Source: Candidatus Pacearchaeota archaeon
GTDB taxonomy: Archaea > Nanobdellota > Nanobdellia > Pacearchaeales > GW2011-AR1
Direction of reading: 5' to 3'
DNA length: 17,746 nucleotides
NCBI GenBank assembly: GCA_016234065.1
Contig: JACQLJ010000006.1
Location: 1 to 17,746, forward strand
The translations under genes were made by a program, and so were the position numbers. Under the pieces are notes generated by a model. That model worked only from the letters and a program-made list of their open reading frames with translations. It searched no databases and was not told where the DNA came from. Positions within the stretch are counted from its first letter, which is position 1. Each line of letters starts with the position of its first letter. Below, one piece after another: positions 12,250-17,746 of this stretch.

Positions 12250-13380
12250 ATGGCTAAAGTAAGCCCTGTATCTATAAAATACATGATTCATGCGAACTTT
12301 ATTGCAGAAGGCGCTTTGGAAAAACCAGATGTAATAGGCGCAATCTTCGGACAGACAGAAGGATTGCTCGGAAACGAGCTTGAAATGCGTGACTTGCAGA
12401 AAGAAGGAAAAATAGGAAGAATAGAAGTTGAGTTGGAAAGAAGCGAAAGAAAAACAAAAGGAGTAATAAAAATTCCAACTGCTCTAGACCAATCAGAGAC
12501 AGCATTGATAGCTGCTGCTATTGAAACAATAGAGCGCATTGGACCGAGCGACGCTCAAATAGAAATTGAAAGAATAGAAGATGTAAGAGGAAGCAAAAGA
12601 GAATTTATCATTGAAAGGGCAAAGAAATTAATGAAAGACCTTCAGGGAACTGACTCAAGAGAAATCTCAACTCAAGTTAAAGACCAGTCAAGAACTTTGG
12701 ACATAACAGAATATGGCGCTGAAAAACTCCCAGCTGGAGATTTATCCGAAAGAGAATTGATTGTTGTGGAAGGAAGGGCAGATGTTATGAATCTTTTGAG
12801 AAACGGAGTCAAAAACGTGATAGGAATGAATGGAACAAATCTCCCCGACGCAGTAAAAGAATTAAGCAAGGAAAAAGAAATAACACTTTTCATAGACGGC
12901 GACAGGGGCGGAAAATTAATAGCGAGAAATGTCGTTGACAACGCAAATGTAAGATATATTGCAGTAGCGCCTGACGGAAAAGAAGTTGAAGAATTAACAG
13001 GCAAAGAATTAATTATTTGCTTAAGAAAAAGAATGCCAGTAAGAGAATTCTTTTACAGATATGAGAACAACCGACTTGAAAGGACATCTTCTCATGAGGC
13101 AAAAGATGATGAAAAAGAAAAACTCAGAAATATATACAAAGAGAATAAGGGAAAGGAAAAAGCAATCATATTGAATAAAGAACTCAGGGAAATCAAATCA
13201 GTATCTGTAAAGTTTTTAGTAAAGACACTGGAAAAGATTGAAGAAAACCCGTATGCAATTGTTCTTGATGGAATTGCAACTGACAAACTGATAAGAACCG
13301 CGGAAGAAGTGAATTCAAAAATAATTGTAGCAAATAACTTTTCAGCAACGAGCTCAAAAGTCAATCTTTTGAGCTTTTGA
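12250..13380 (+). CDS. dnaG: Archaeal DnaG-like primase (TOPRIM)
   Basis: A 376-residue archaeal DnaG, a TOPRIM protein that makes short primers in vitro and is also known as a subunit of the archaeal RNA exosome. The N-terminus SIKYMIHANFIAEGALEKPDVIGAIFGQTEGLLG is the family signature. TOPRIM motifs follow: E174 in VVEGRADV, then NGTNLPDAVKEL and D216/D218 in FIDGDRGG with the RYIAVAPDGKEVEELTGKE core. The linker at 275-310 is charged, and the end (about 310-376) repeats a short TOPRIM-like fold. It is a little shorter than typical euryarchaeal DnaG (400 or more). The ATG at 12250 is the only sensible start; the nearby ATG at 12238 is out of frame. A 200-base structured region precedes it, unlike the leaderless genes around. 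Confidence 0.95.
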   Translation: MAKVSPVSIKYMIHANFIAEGALEKPDVIGAIFGQTEGLLGNELEMRDLQKEGKIGRIEVELERSERKTKGVIKIPTALDQSETALIAAAIETIERIGPSDAQIEIERIEDVRGSKREFIIERAKKLMKDLQGTDSREISTQVKDQSRTLDITEYGAEKLPAGDLSERELIVVEGRADVMNLLRNGVKNVIGMNGTNLPDAVKELSKEKEITLFIDGDRGGKLIARNVVDNANVRYIAVAPDGKEVEELTGKELIICLRKRMPVREFFYRYENNRLERTSSHEAKDDEKEKLRNIYKENKGKEKAIILNKELREIKSVSVKFLVKTLEKIEENPYAIVLDGIATDKLIRTAEEVNSKIIVANNFSATSSKVNLLSF

Positions 13381-13433
13381 AATTTTATTATTTTTCAATT
13401 TAATTTATAACCCTAAAATTAACCTATTATGGA

Positions 13434-13739
13434 ATGTCTGTAACAAGTATAGAAGCCCGCTTGGTAAAAAATCTTCTAAAAAATGTTCCTGAAATTTCAG
13501 TAAATGAAGAAAAATCAAGAGGGAAACTTGGAGCACTGATAGGAAAACGGATTCATGCATTAAGATTGCAAGAGGTTATTCATGTTTTTTACAGAGGAAG
13601 AAGTTTTATCAAGATTTACCCAGAACAAAAATATGCGGAATTTTTTGGCGAATACAAGAGTCAAACCGATGATTTAAGATTAAGTCCATTCTTTAATTAT
13701 TTGAAAATTCATGGTTACAGAACAAATCAAAGAGATTGA
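13434..13739 (+). CDS. Hypothetical protein, unrecognised
   Basis: A 101-residue basic protein with no family that I recognise. The first half is mainly helical with several Lys/Arg (ARLVKNLLKNVPEI, RGKLGALIGKRIHALRLQEV). The second half has aromatic and charged residues (VFYRGRSFIKIYPEQKYAEFFGEYKS). There is no membrane segment. A TATA-like ATTTATAACC (13401-13410) is centred 27-28 bases before the ATG, which supports expression as a leaderless gene separate from dnaG. The short ATG five bases upstream is out of frame. Confidence 0.6.
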   Translation: MSVTSIEARLVKNLLKNVPEISVNEEKSRGKLGALIGKRIHALRLQEVIHVFYRGRSFIKIYPEQKYAEFFGEYKSQTDDLRLSPFFNYLKIHGYRTNQRD

Positions 13740-13835
13740 CTTTCACTAATTGTTACTCACAGTTAGTCCTTTGCAGTTAATATTTTCTGTTATCACCATA
13801 AAGTTTATAAACAATTTTCACACATTGGAAATTAA

Positions 13836-13852
13836 AGAAAACTTTGTTTTCT
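13836..13852 (+). promoter_or_regulatory. 5'-UTR hairpin of the surface-protein gene
   Basis: A perfect 7-bp stem AGAAAAC/GTTTTCT with a TTT loop in the roughly 32-base leader between the predicted start of transcription (TATA-like box GTTTATAAAC near 13803) and ATG 13865. Most genes here have no leader, so this hairpin may act in translation or mRNA stability. Confidence 0.45.
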
Positions 13853-13864
13853 GCATTAATTAAA

Positions 13865-15025
13865 ATGGAAAAAACAAAAATGAATGCCGCAAGATTTTTG
13901 GTTTCTTTGGTGGCAGTCATGGGTCTTTTGTTAGTAACAGTTAGTGCTGCAGACCTGGCAGACGTAGAAAGCGTTGAAATAAACGGAATAGATGAATCCG
14001 GAGTGAAAGACATTAGTGTTATTGCAGGAGAAACAATTCCTGTAAAAATAGTGTTTGAATCATTGCGGAATGCATCTGATGTTAGGTTAAAGCTGACACT
14101 TGAAGGCACAAAAATTGACTCTGAAGCAGATGTTTTCGTTGGAGATGTTGAGAGTGGAAAGAGATATGTTAAAACCCTCAACTTAAAGGTTCCATACGAA
14201 CTTCAGGATGAAGTCAGCGATGACTTGTCTCTTGAGTTAAAAATCTGGAACAAGGATTTCAGAACAGAACTCTCTGATGTTATGGTTTTAAGAGTTCAGA
14301 GGCCTTCTTACAACGTGGCAGTTATGTCAGTAAGCACAAGTCAGACAATAGCAGCAGGTGAAACAATTCCTGTAGATATTGTCTTAAAGAACGTGGGTTA
14401 CAATGACCTTGATGACTTGTATGTAACTGCAAAAATTACTGCATTGGGAATAGAAAGAACAGGTTACTTTGGTGACCTTGTTGCAGTAGAAAACAGCAGC
14501 GATGACGACGACAAAGACACAGACACTGTTAGAGGAAGATTGTTCATGGATGTGCCTTACAGCGCAAAACCAGGAATATACAACCTTGAAGTTGAAGTGA
14601 AAAACAGTGACATGACTCTAAACAAAGTGAAGCAGATAGCAATAGAAAATGACTTTGCTGAAGTGGCAATAAAATCAGGAAGCAACTTGATTCTTGTAAA
14701 TCCAACAAACAAGTTGAGAATTTACAATGTTGTTGCTGATTCACCAGCTACGGTAAGCGAGAGCACAATTGTTGTTCCTGCAGGTTCTAGCAGAACAGTT
14801 ATGGTTGATTCACATGGAGCAGAAAGCTTCAAAGTGAATGTCTTCAGCGGAACTGCACTTGTTGGAACAGTTGATTTCACAGGTGTCAAAGCCACTCAGG
14901 CAAGCAGCCCTGCAATGATATTGATAGTCGTTTTGGCTATAGTATTTGTAGTATTGCTCGCAGTATTGATTGTCTTGATGACAAGGAAACCAGCTAAGGA
15001 AGAGTTCGGAGAAAGTTATTACTAA
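13865..15025 (+). CDS. Surface-layer-like protein with CARDB-type domains and C-terminal membrane anchor
   Basis: A 386-residue exported protein. The N-terminus has a basic start and hydrophobic core (11-28) with likely cleavage after VSA. Two similar beta-rich domains follow, each beginning near AGETIPV and containing a VPY segment (about 35-145 and 150-270); the second carries an Asp-rich SSDDDDKDTDT loop and NVGYNDLDDLYV. A shorter domain (about 275-340) precedes one membrane helix (MILIVVLAIVFVVLLAVLIVLM) and a short cytoplasmic tail KPAKEEFGESYY. This matches a putative S-layer type protein I associate with DPANN archaea. The ATG at 13865 is used rather than the upstream TTG at 13844, which lies in the leader hairpin. 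Its regular codon use suggests high expression. Confidence 0.85.
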   Translation: MEKTKMNAARFLVSLVAVMGLLLVTVSAADLADVESVEINGIDESGVKDISVIAGETIPVKIVFESLRNASDVRLKLTLEGTKIDSEADVFVGDVESGKRYVKTLNLKVPYELQDEVSDDLSLELKIWNKDFRTELSDVMVLRVQRPSYNVAVMSVSTSQTIAAGETIPVDIVLKNVGYNDLDDLYVTAKITALGIERTGYFGDLVAVENSSDDDDKDTDTVRGRLFMDVPYSAKPGIYNLEVEVKNSDMTLNKVKQIAIENDFAEVAIKSGSNLILVNPTNKLRIYNVVADSPATVSESTIVVPAGSSRTVMVDSHGAESFKVNVFSGTALVGTVDFTGVKATQASSPAMILIVVLAIVFVVLLAVLIVLMTRKPAKEEFGESYY

Positions 15026-15056
15026 TTTTCATTTAATTCTTTATTTTTTATTTTGT
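15026..15056 (+). terminator. T-rich terminator after the surface-protein gene
   Basis: Several T-runs follow the stop codon directly (TTTTC, TTTATTTTTTATTTT), as expected for archaeal termination. Confidence 0.5.
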
Positions 15057-15078
15057 AATAACTTCTTCTTTCTTTCGG

Positions 15079-15098
15079 CGTTTTCACTAAGTAAAACG
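15079..15098. repeat. Intergenic hairpin
   Basis: A 6-bp stem CGTTTT/AAAACG with loop CACTAAGT. It lies inside a wider pyrimidine/purine inverted repeat and just before the promoter of the wHTH/nucleotidyltransferase pair. Possible terminator or regulatory site. Confidence 0.4.
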
Positions 15099-15149
15099 AC
15101 GCAGAAAAAAGTTTATCTTTTTTCTAATACTACAATCTAATAAATTAAA

Positions 15150-15479
15150 ATGAAAACAGAAAGAAAACCAGAAGCAACTCTAAGGGCAGAAATGAATACC
15201 CTCAAATCACTTCTAGAATTAAGCTTGGAAAACCCAGATAATACAACTTATTTTTCAAATGATCTAATTAGAAGAGGGGTACCAAGAAAAGATGAATCAT
15301 ATGGTTCTGTTAGTAATAAAGAATTACAGGGTATGTTAGAGAAATATGTTAGGCAGGGTTTAGTATCAAAAGTTTTAGTTAAGGGTAACAATGAAAAATG
15401 GACCATATCTGCATATAGAATAGATTCTAAAAAGATTCATCAAGTAAGAAGAATTTTAAGTTATCAAAATGAGAATTGA
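15150..15479 (+). CDS. Possible winged-helix partner of a nucleotidyltransferase
   Basis: A 109-residue protein. Residues 10-30 form a helix, followed by a likely helix-turn-helix (TTYFSNDLIRRGVPRKDESYGSVSNKELQGMLEKYVRQGLV) and a short beta-wing-like segment (SKVLVKGNNEKWTISAYRI). The pattern suits a winged helix, but I cannot assign a family. It overlaps the next gene by 11 bases, so the two are made together. The promoter is probably the AGTTTATC region near 15110, giving a short leader. The gene order (small DNA-binding protein then nucleotidyltransferase) resembles toxin-antitoxin modules of the AbiE kind, though both proteins are much smaller. Confidence 0.62.
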   Translation: MKTERKPEATLRAEMNTLKSLLELSLENPDNTTYFSNDLIRRGVPRKDESYGSVSNKELQGMLEKYVRQGLVSKVLVKGNNEKWTISAYRIDSKKIHQVRRILSYQNEN

Positions 15480-15885
15480 TTGGGTTGAAAAAGGATTGCA
15501 AAAATTAGTTGAAAATGCTAAAAAAGAAATTCCGTTGTTATCTGAAATAAGAGTTTTTGGAAGTTATAATAATGGTAATTGGAATCCTAGAAAATCAGAT
15601 ATTGATGTTCTTACTGAAATTGATGATGAAGGGTATAGTGTATTTAAAGATAGAATAAAAATTGTTCACTCCTTTTTTGAAATCGATCAAAGAAGAGAGT
15701 TGAGTAAGAAACTTCAAAATGAACTAGAAGAGGAATTCGCAAAAAGATTGGATTTACATCTATTGAGCAAAAAAGATGTCAAAATAATATGTAATGATTA
15801 TAGTAGTAGAAGCCGGGACTTTGGAAAAAACATTAAAGCAGGGCGACTTTTATATCCAAACAACTTACCTATTGTGATTTACTAA
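15469..15885 (+). CDS. Minimal nucleotidyltransferase (MNT-type, pol-beta fold)
   Basis: A 138-residue pol-beta superfamily nucleotidyltransferase. The motif VFGSYNNGNWNPRKSDIDVL gives G31-S32 and the metal pair D44/D46. A third Asp is at D95 in KRLDLHLLSK, so the catalytic triad is complete. Such enzymes transfer AMP or another nucleotide to protein, RNA or small molecules. Stand-alone MNT proteins usually pair with a HEPN toxin that they AMPylate, but here the upstream partner is winged-helix-like and no HEPN gene is seen. The start overlaps the upstream gene by 11 bases. The 3' end overlaps convergent pcm by four bases. The fold is confident; the target is unknown. Confidence 0.85.
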   Translation: MRIDWVEKGLQKLVENAKKEIPLLSEIRVFGSYNNGNWNPRKSDIDVLTEIDDEGYSVFKDRIKIVHSFFEIDQRRELSKKLQNELEEEFAKRLDLHLLSKKDVKIICNDYSSRSRDFGKNIKAGRLLYPNNLPIVIY

Positions 15886-16514
15886 ATCAAAGGAACAAAC
15901 AAAAATCCTTCATGTTTTTCTTTTTCAACTAATTTTCCTTTGTTTTTTTCGTAAGAAATCAACGTCTGTGAAAATTCATAACTCTTGCCTATAGGCGCAA
16001 CAACATTTCCTTTTTCTTTTAGTTGTGAAACAAGATTCTTTGAGATATCATTTGTCGCGGCACTTATGACTATTCTGTCAAAGGGGGAATTTTGAGGCAA
16101 GCCAAGTTTTCCATTTCCATGATAAACCTTAACATTCTTGTAATTTTTCAATGCATTCTTTGACATGTCTGCAAGTTCCTTTCTTATCTCAATCCCAAAT
16201 ACTTTTCCTTTCCTGCCTGCGAGTTCAGAAAGCAATGCAAGGACATAACAGCATCCGCTTCCAATTTCAAGAACTTTCTGCCCTTTCTCAATCTTAAGCA
16301 TTTTCAACATTACAGCAATTGTATATGGCTGAGAAATTGTCTGTCCTTCGCCAATAGGCAATGCATTGTCCTTATATGAATTCTTCTTCATTTCAGGAGG
16401 CACAAAATCCTCTCTTTTTACTTTGGAAAAAGCAGCAACAATCTCTTTAGAAAAACCTTTTTCTTTCAAGCTTTCTAGAAGATTTTCTCTCTGGATTTTT
16501 AGTTCAGGGTCCAT
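15882..16514 (-). CDS. pcm: Protein-L-isoaspartate O-methyltransferase
   Basis: A 210-residue SAM-dependent methyltransferase that repairs L-isoaspartyl residues in aged proteins. The family signature IGEGQTISQPYTIAVM (54-69), the SAM-binding motif I VLEIGSGCCYVLALLS (81-96), the post-I acidic strand GKVFGIEIRKEL, and FDRIVISAA (motif II) are all present. The C-terminus has VAPIG and ends with FVPL. Motif I has CCY where many homologues have SGY, a mild change. A TATA-like box (16534-16545) is centred about 26 bases before the ATG, so the message is probably leaderless. It converges on the nucleotidyltransferase gene with a four-base overlap. Confidence 0.93.
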   Translation of the reverse strand: MDPELKIQRENLLESLKEKGFSKEIVAAFSKVKREDFVPPEMKKNSYKDNALPIGEGQTISQPYTIAVMLKMLKIEKGQKVLEIGSGCCYVLALLSELAGRKGKVFGIEIRKELADMSKNALKNYKNVKVYHGNGKLGLPQNSPFDRIVISAATNDISKNLVSQLKEKGNVVAPIGKSYEFSQTLISYEKNKGKLVEKEKHEGFLFVPLI

Positions 16515-16603
16515 AATTAAAAAAAGATAAGAAAGATTTAAATAAGTTAGGTTGTATTTTACAATATAACAATCCTTAAAAACAAGTTATTTATTGAGTT
16601 CCC

Positions 16604-16930
16604 ATGAGATTAGAAAGAGTTATGGTTACCATGCACATAGGTCAAATTGATCAAAAATATGTTGAAGGAACTATGATGACAAGCATAAGAACGCTTTCGG
16701 ATGACCAATTTCCAATGGGTTATGATTATCAAAGTGCAAGAAGAAAAGGAGAGATATGGAGGGAGATAATTGTAACAACTAAAGACCTTCATACAATAGT
16801 ATATAAGGTTTTAGATTATAGGGCAGGAGGAGACATACTTGGAGAAGAAATCTTTGGTGAATTTAATGTTCCTAGCCCTTCCGAAGGGAAATATCACCCA
16901 ATAAATCCTCATCCATCTGAGACACTTTAA
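16604..16930 (+). CDS. Hypothetical protein, unrecognised
   Basis: A 108-residue soluble protein. It starts with a possible beta-strand (MRLERVMVTMHIGQID), has REIIVTTKDLHTIVYKVLDYRAGGDILGEEIFGEF in the middle and a Pro/His-rich flexible end (PSPSEGKYHPINPHPSETL). No family was recognised. The TATA-like CCTTAAAAAC (16574-16583) is centred about 26 bases before the ATG, supporting this start. It lies between pcm and the decayed toxin-antitoxin module. Confidence 0.6.
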   Translation: MRLERVMVTMHIGQIDQKYVEGTMMTSIRTLSDDQFPMGYDYQSARRKGEIWREIIVTTKDLHTIVYKVLDYRAGGDILGEEIFGEFNVPSPSEGKYHPINPHPSETL

Positions 16931-16957
16931 ATCAAATATAACTTTGCCGACAAAAAC

Positions 16958-17100
16958 TTACTTTTTATAAATTCTTCCTCTTTTATCAAATACCCTTACC
17001 CATAACATCTTTTTCTCAAAATCAACATCAATTAAAAGCCGATAGTCGCCTATTCTTAGTTTATACCCTTTTCCTTCGTAATGTTCAAGAAAGCGGAATG
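16958..17100 (-). pseudogene. RelE toxin remnant (C-terminal half, out of frame)
   Basis: In this frame the minus strand encodes FRFLEHYEGKGYKLRIGDYR, then LLIDVDFEKKMLWVRV and a final GRIYKK before a TAA stop. It aligns closely with the second half of the intact RelE at 11020-11271 (FRFLEHYEGEGYKLRVGDYR). The N-terminal half, including its start codon, is absent; a deletion joins the remnant to the upstream antitoxin frame in a different phase. Confidence 0.88.
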
Positions 17101-17256
17101 AGAAATATACTCGCTCTCGGGAGCATTTCTTGCTCTTTTCAACTCATTTTTTGCCCAATCAGTTAAATCTCCTTCTGACAAAAGAATGTTTTTTATTAAA
17201 GCAACGTCCTGAATGAGTTGTCTCAGTTCTTTTTCGTTAATTCCTTTTGTTTCCAT
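17056..17256 (-). CDS. Antitoxin of the broken RelE module (3' end replaced)
   Basis: The predicted protein METKGINEKELRQLIQDVAL then IKNILLSEGDLTDWAKNELKRARNAPESEYIS resembles small antitoxins of RelE/ParE modules, and the relE remnant follows directly. The last 14 residues (HSAFLNITKEKGIN) are not antitoxin: they are the relE sequence read in the wrong frame. The ATG at 17256 is used; a TTG six codons upstream is less likely, since the TATA-like box (17277-17288) predicts transcription from about 17257. A protein could still be made, but without a toxin it is probably decaying. The antitoxin family was not identified precisely, and it differs from the RHH antitoxin at 11271. Confidence 0.65.
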   Translation of the reverse strand: METKGINEKELRQLIQDVALIKNILLSEGDLTDWAKNELKRARNAPESEYISHSAFLNITKEKGIN

Positions 17257-17319
17257 ATTTTTAAATGAAGTCAAAAGCTTAAAAATTTATCTTAATTATA
17301 ATAACCACAAAATTAGATA

Positions 17320-17746
17320 TTAACTAATCTCCAGCATAATAGGAGCATGGTCGGAACCATGAACATCTTTCAAAATTTCGCTTCTCTTTAGTTTAGGCCT
17401 TAGTTTTTCGCTAACAACAAAATAATCAACACGCCATCCAATATTTCTCGCTCTTGCATTATTCATAAAGCTCCAAAAAGTATAATTTCCTTTTTCTTGA
17501 TTAAACTCTCTGAATGTGTCTATAAAACCTCTCTTCAAAAAAGAATCAAACCACTCCCTTTCTTCTTTTGTGAAGCCAGCATTGCCTTCATTCTCTTTGG
17601 GGTTTGTCAAGTCAATTTCCTTGTGAGCAACATTAAAATCAGATGCAATAATCAGTGGTTTTGCTCTCTCAAGTTTTTTGCAATACCCAAGAATAGCATT
17701 ATTAAACTGCAGTTTAAAATCCAATCGCTTTAGCTCTCTATTTGAA
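17320..17746 (-). CDS. xthA: Exonuclease III / AP endonuclease, C-terminal part (5' truncated by window edge)
   Basis: The C-terminal part of an exonuclease III family (Mg-dependent AP endonuclease) enzyme that cuts DNA 5' of abasic sites in base excision repair. The frame is open to the window edge, where SNRELKRLDFKLQFN matches the ExoIII NSGRELKRL region, so the TTG at 17724 is internal. Then follow the catalytic Asp/Asn in IIASDFNVAHKEIDL, the family segment EGNAGFTKEEREWFDSFL, the tryptophan-rich YTFWSFMNNARARNIGWRVDYFVVS and the final GSDHAPIMLEI with the catalytic Asp-His pair. It has no defects in the visible part. Confidence 0.95.
   Translation of the reverse strand, partial: SNRELKRLDFKLQFNNAILGYCKKLERAKPLIIASDFNVAHKEIDLTNPKENEGNAGFTKEEREWFDSFLKRGFIDTFREFNQEKGNYTFWSFMNNARARNIGWRVDYFVVSEKLRPKLKRSEILKDVHGSDHAPIMLEIS

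Noticed and set aside
13740..13800. Short inverted repeat ACTAA/TTAGT after the gene at 13434
   Set aside because: A five-base stem with a 13-base loop in AT-rich DNA is expected by chance.
14500..14525. Asp-rich DDDDK in the surface protein as a processing site
   Set aside because: It matches a eukaryotic protease site only by chance; an acidic, possibly calcium-binding loop is more likely.

Overview
The window is AT-rich archaeal chromosome. The best fit is a small-genome DPANN lineage of the Pacearchaeota/Woesearchaeota type; this is inferred from gene content, not from a search. Evidence for an archaeon: archaeal-type PheT, archaeal DnaG (TOPRIM) primase, two tRNA genes with bulge-helix-bulge introns at position 37/38, no encoded CCA on the tRNAs, and TATA-like boxes centred about 26 bases before most start codons, as expected for leaderless transcripts.

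Layout. 2-2964 (+): the 3' end of pheS, then HIT, MazG-like and ASCH genes, then pheT, packed with 1-base gaps or a 4-base overlap. 3056-4035 (-): two hypothetical genes. 4079-5090 (-): intron-containing tRNA-Glu(CTC) and tRNA-Gln(CTG), an EF-Tu domain-2-like protein, and four copies of a short hairpin repeat. 5136-7904: a cupredoxin (-), a membrane protein (+), dihydroorotase (-), a small membrane protein (+) and a possible tandem ribbon-helix-helix protein (+). 7989-8349: tRNA-Thr(GGT) flanked by partial copies of itself and three more hairpin repeats. 8383-11018 (+): a DUF2177 membrane protein and a zinc-ribbon SF2 helicase. 11020-11489 (-): a RelE-type toxin and a ribbon-helix-helix antitoxin. 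11594-13739 (+): a hypothetical gene, a structured non-coding stretch, dnaG and a hypothetical gene. 13865-15025 (+): a surface/S-layer-like protein. 15150-15885 (+): a wHTH-like plus minimal nucleotidyltransferase pair. 15882-16514 (-): pcm. 16604-16930 (+): a hypothetical gene. 16958-17256 (-): a broken toxin-antitoxin module. 17320-17746 (-): the C-terminal part of exonuclease III.

Most of the content is housekeeping: Phe-tRNA synthetase, primase, pyrimidine synthesis, protein repair, DNA repair and surface protein. It is mixed with small defence-like modules: one intact and one decayed RelE system, and the wHTH/nucleotidyltransferase pair.

The most unusual feature is a family of seven short hairpin repeats, most with loop ACTTGG or a close variant, clustered around the three tRNA genes. 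The hairpins are followed by sequences that match, or resemble, tRNA 3' ends. Around tRNA-Thr the arrangement is symmetrical: an 18-base exact copy of its 5' end lies upstream, a 23-base exact copy of its 3' end lies downstream, and the elements between point outward. This looks like an undescribed tRNA-associated small element that duplicates tRNA ends without destroying the gene.
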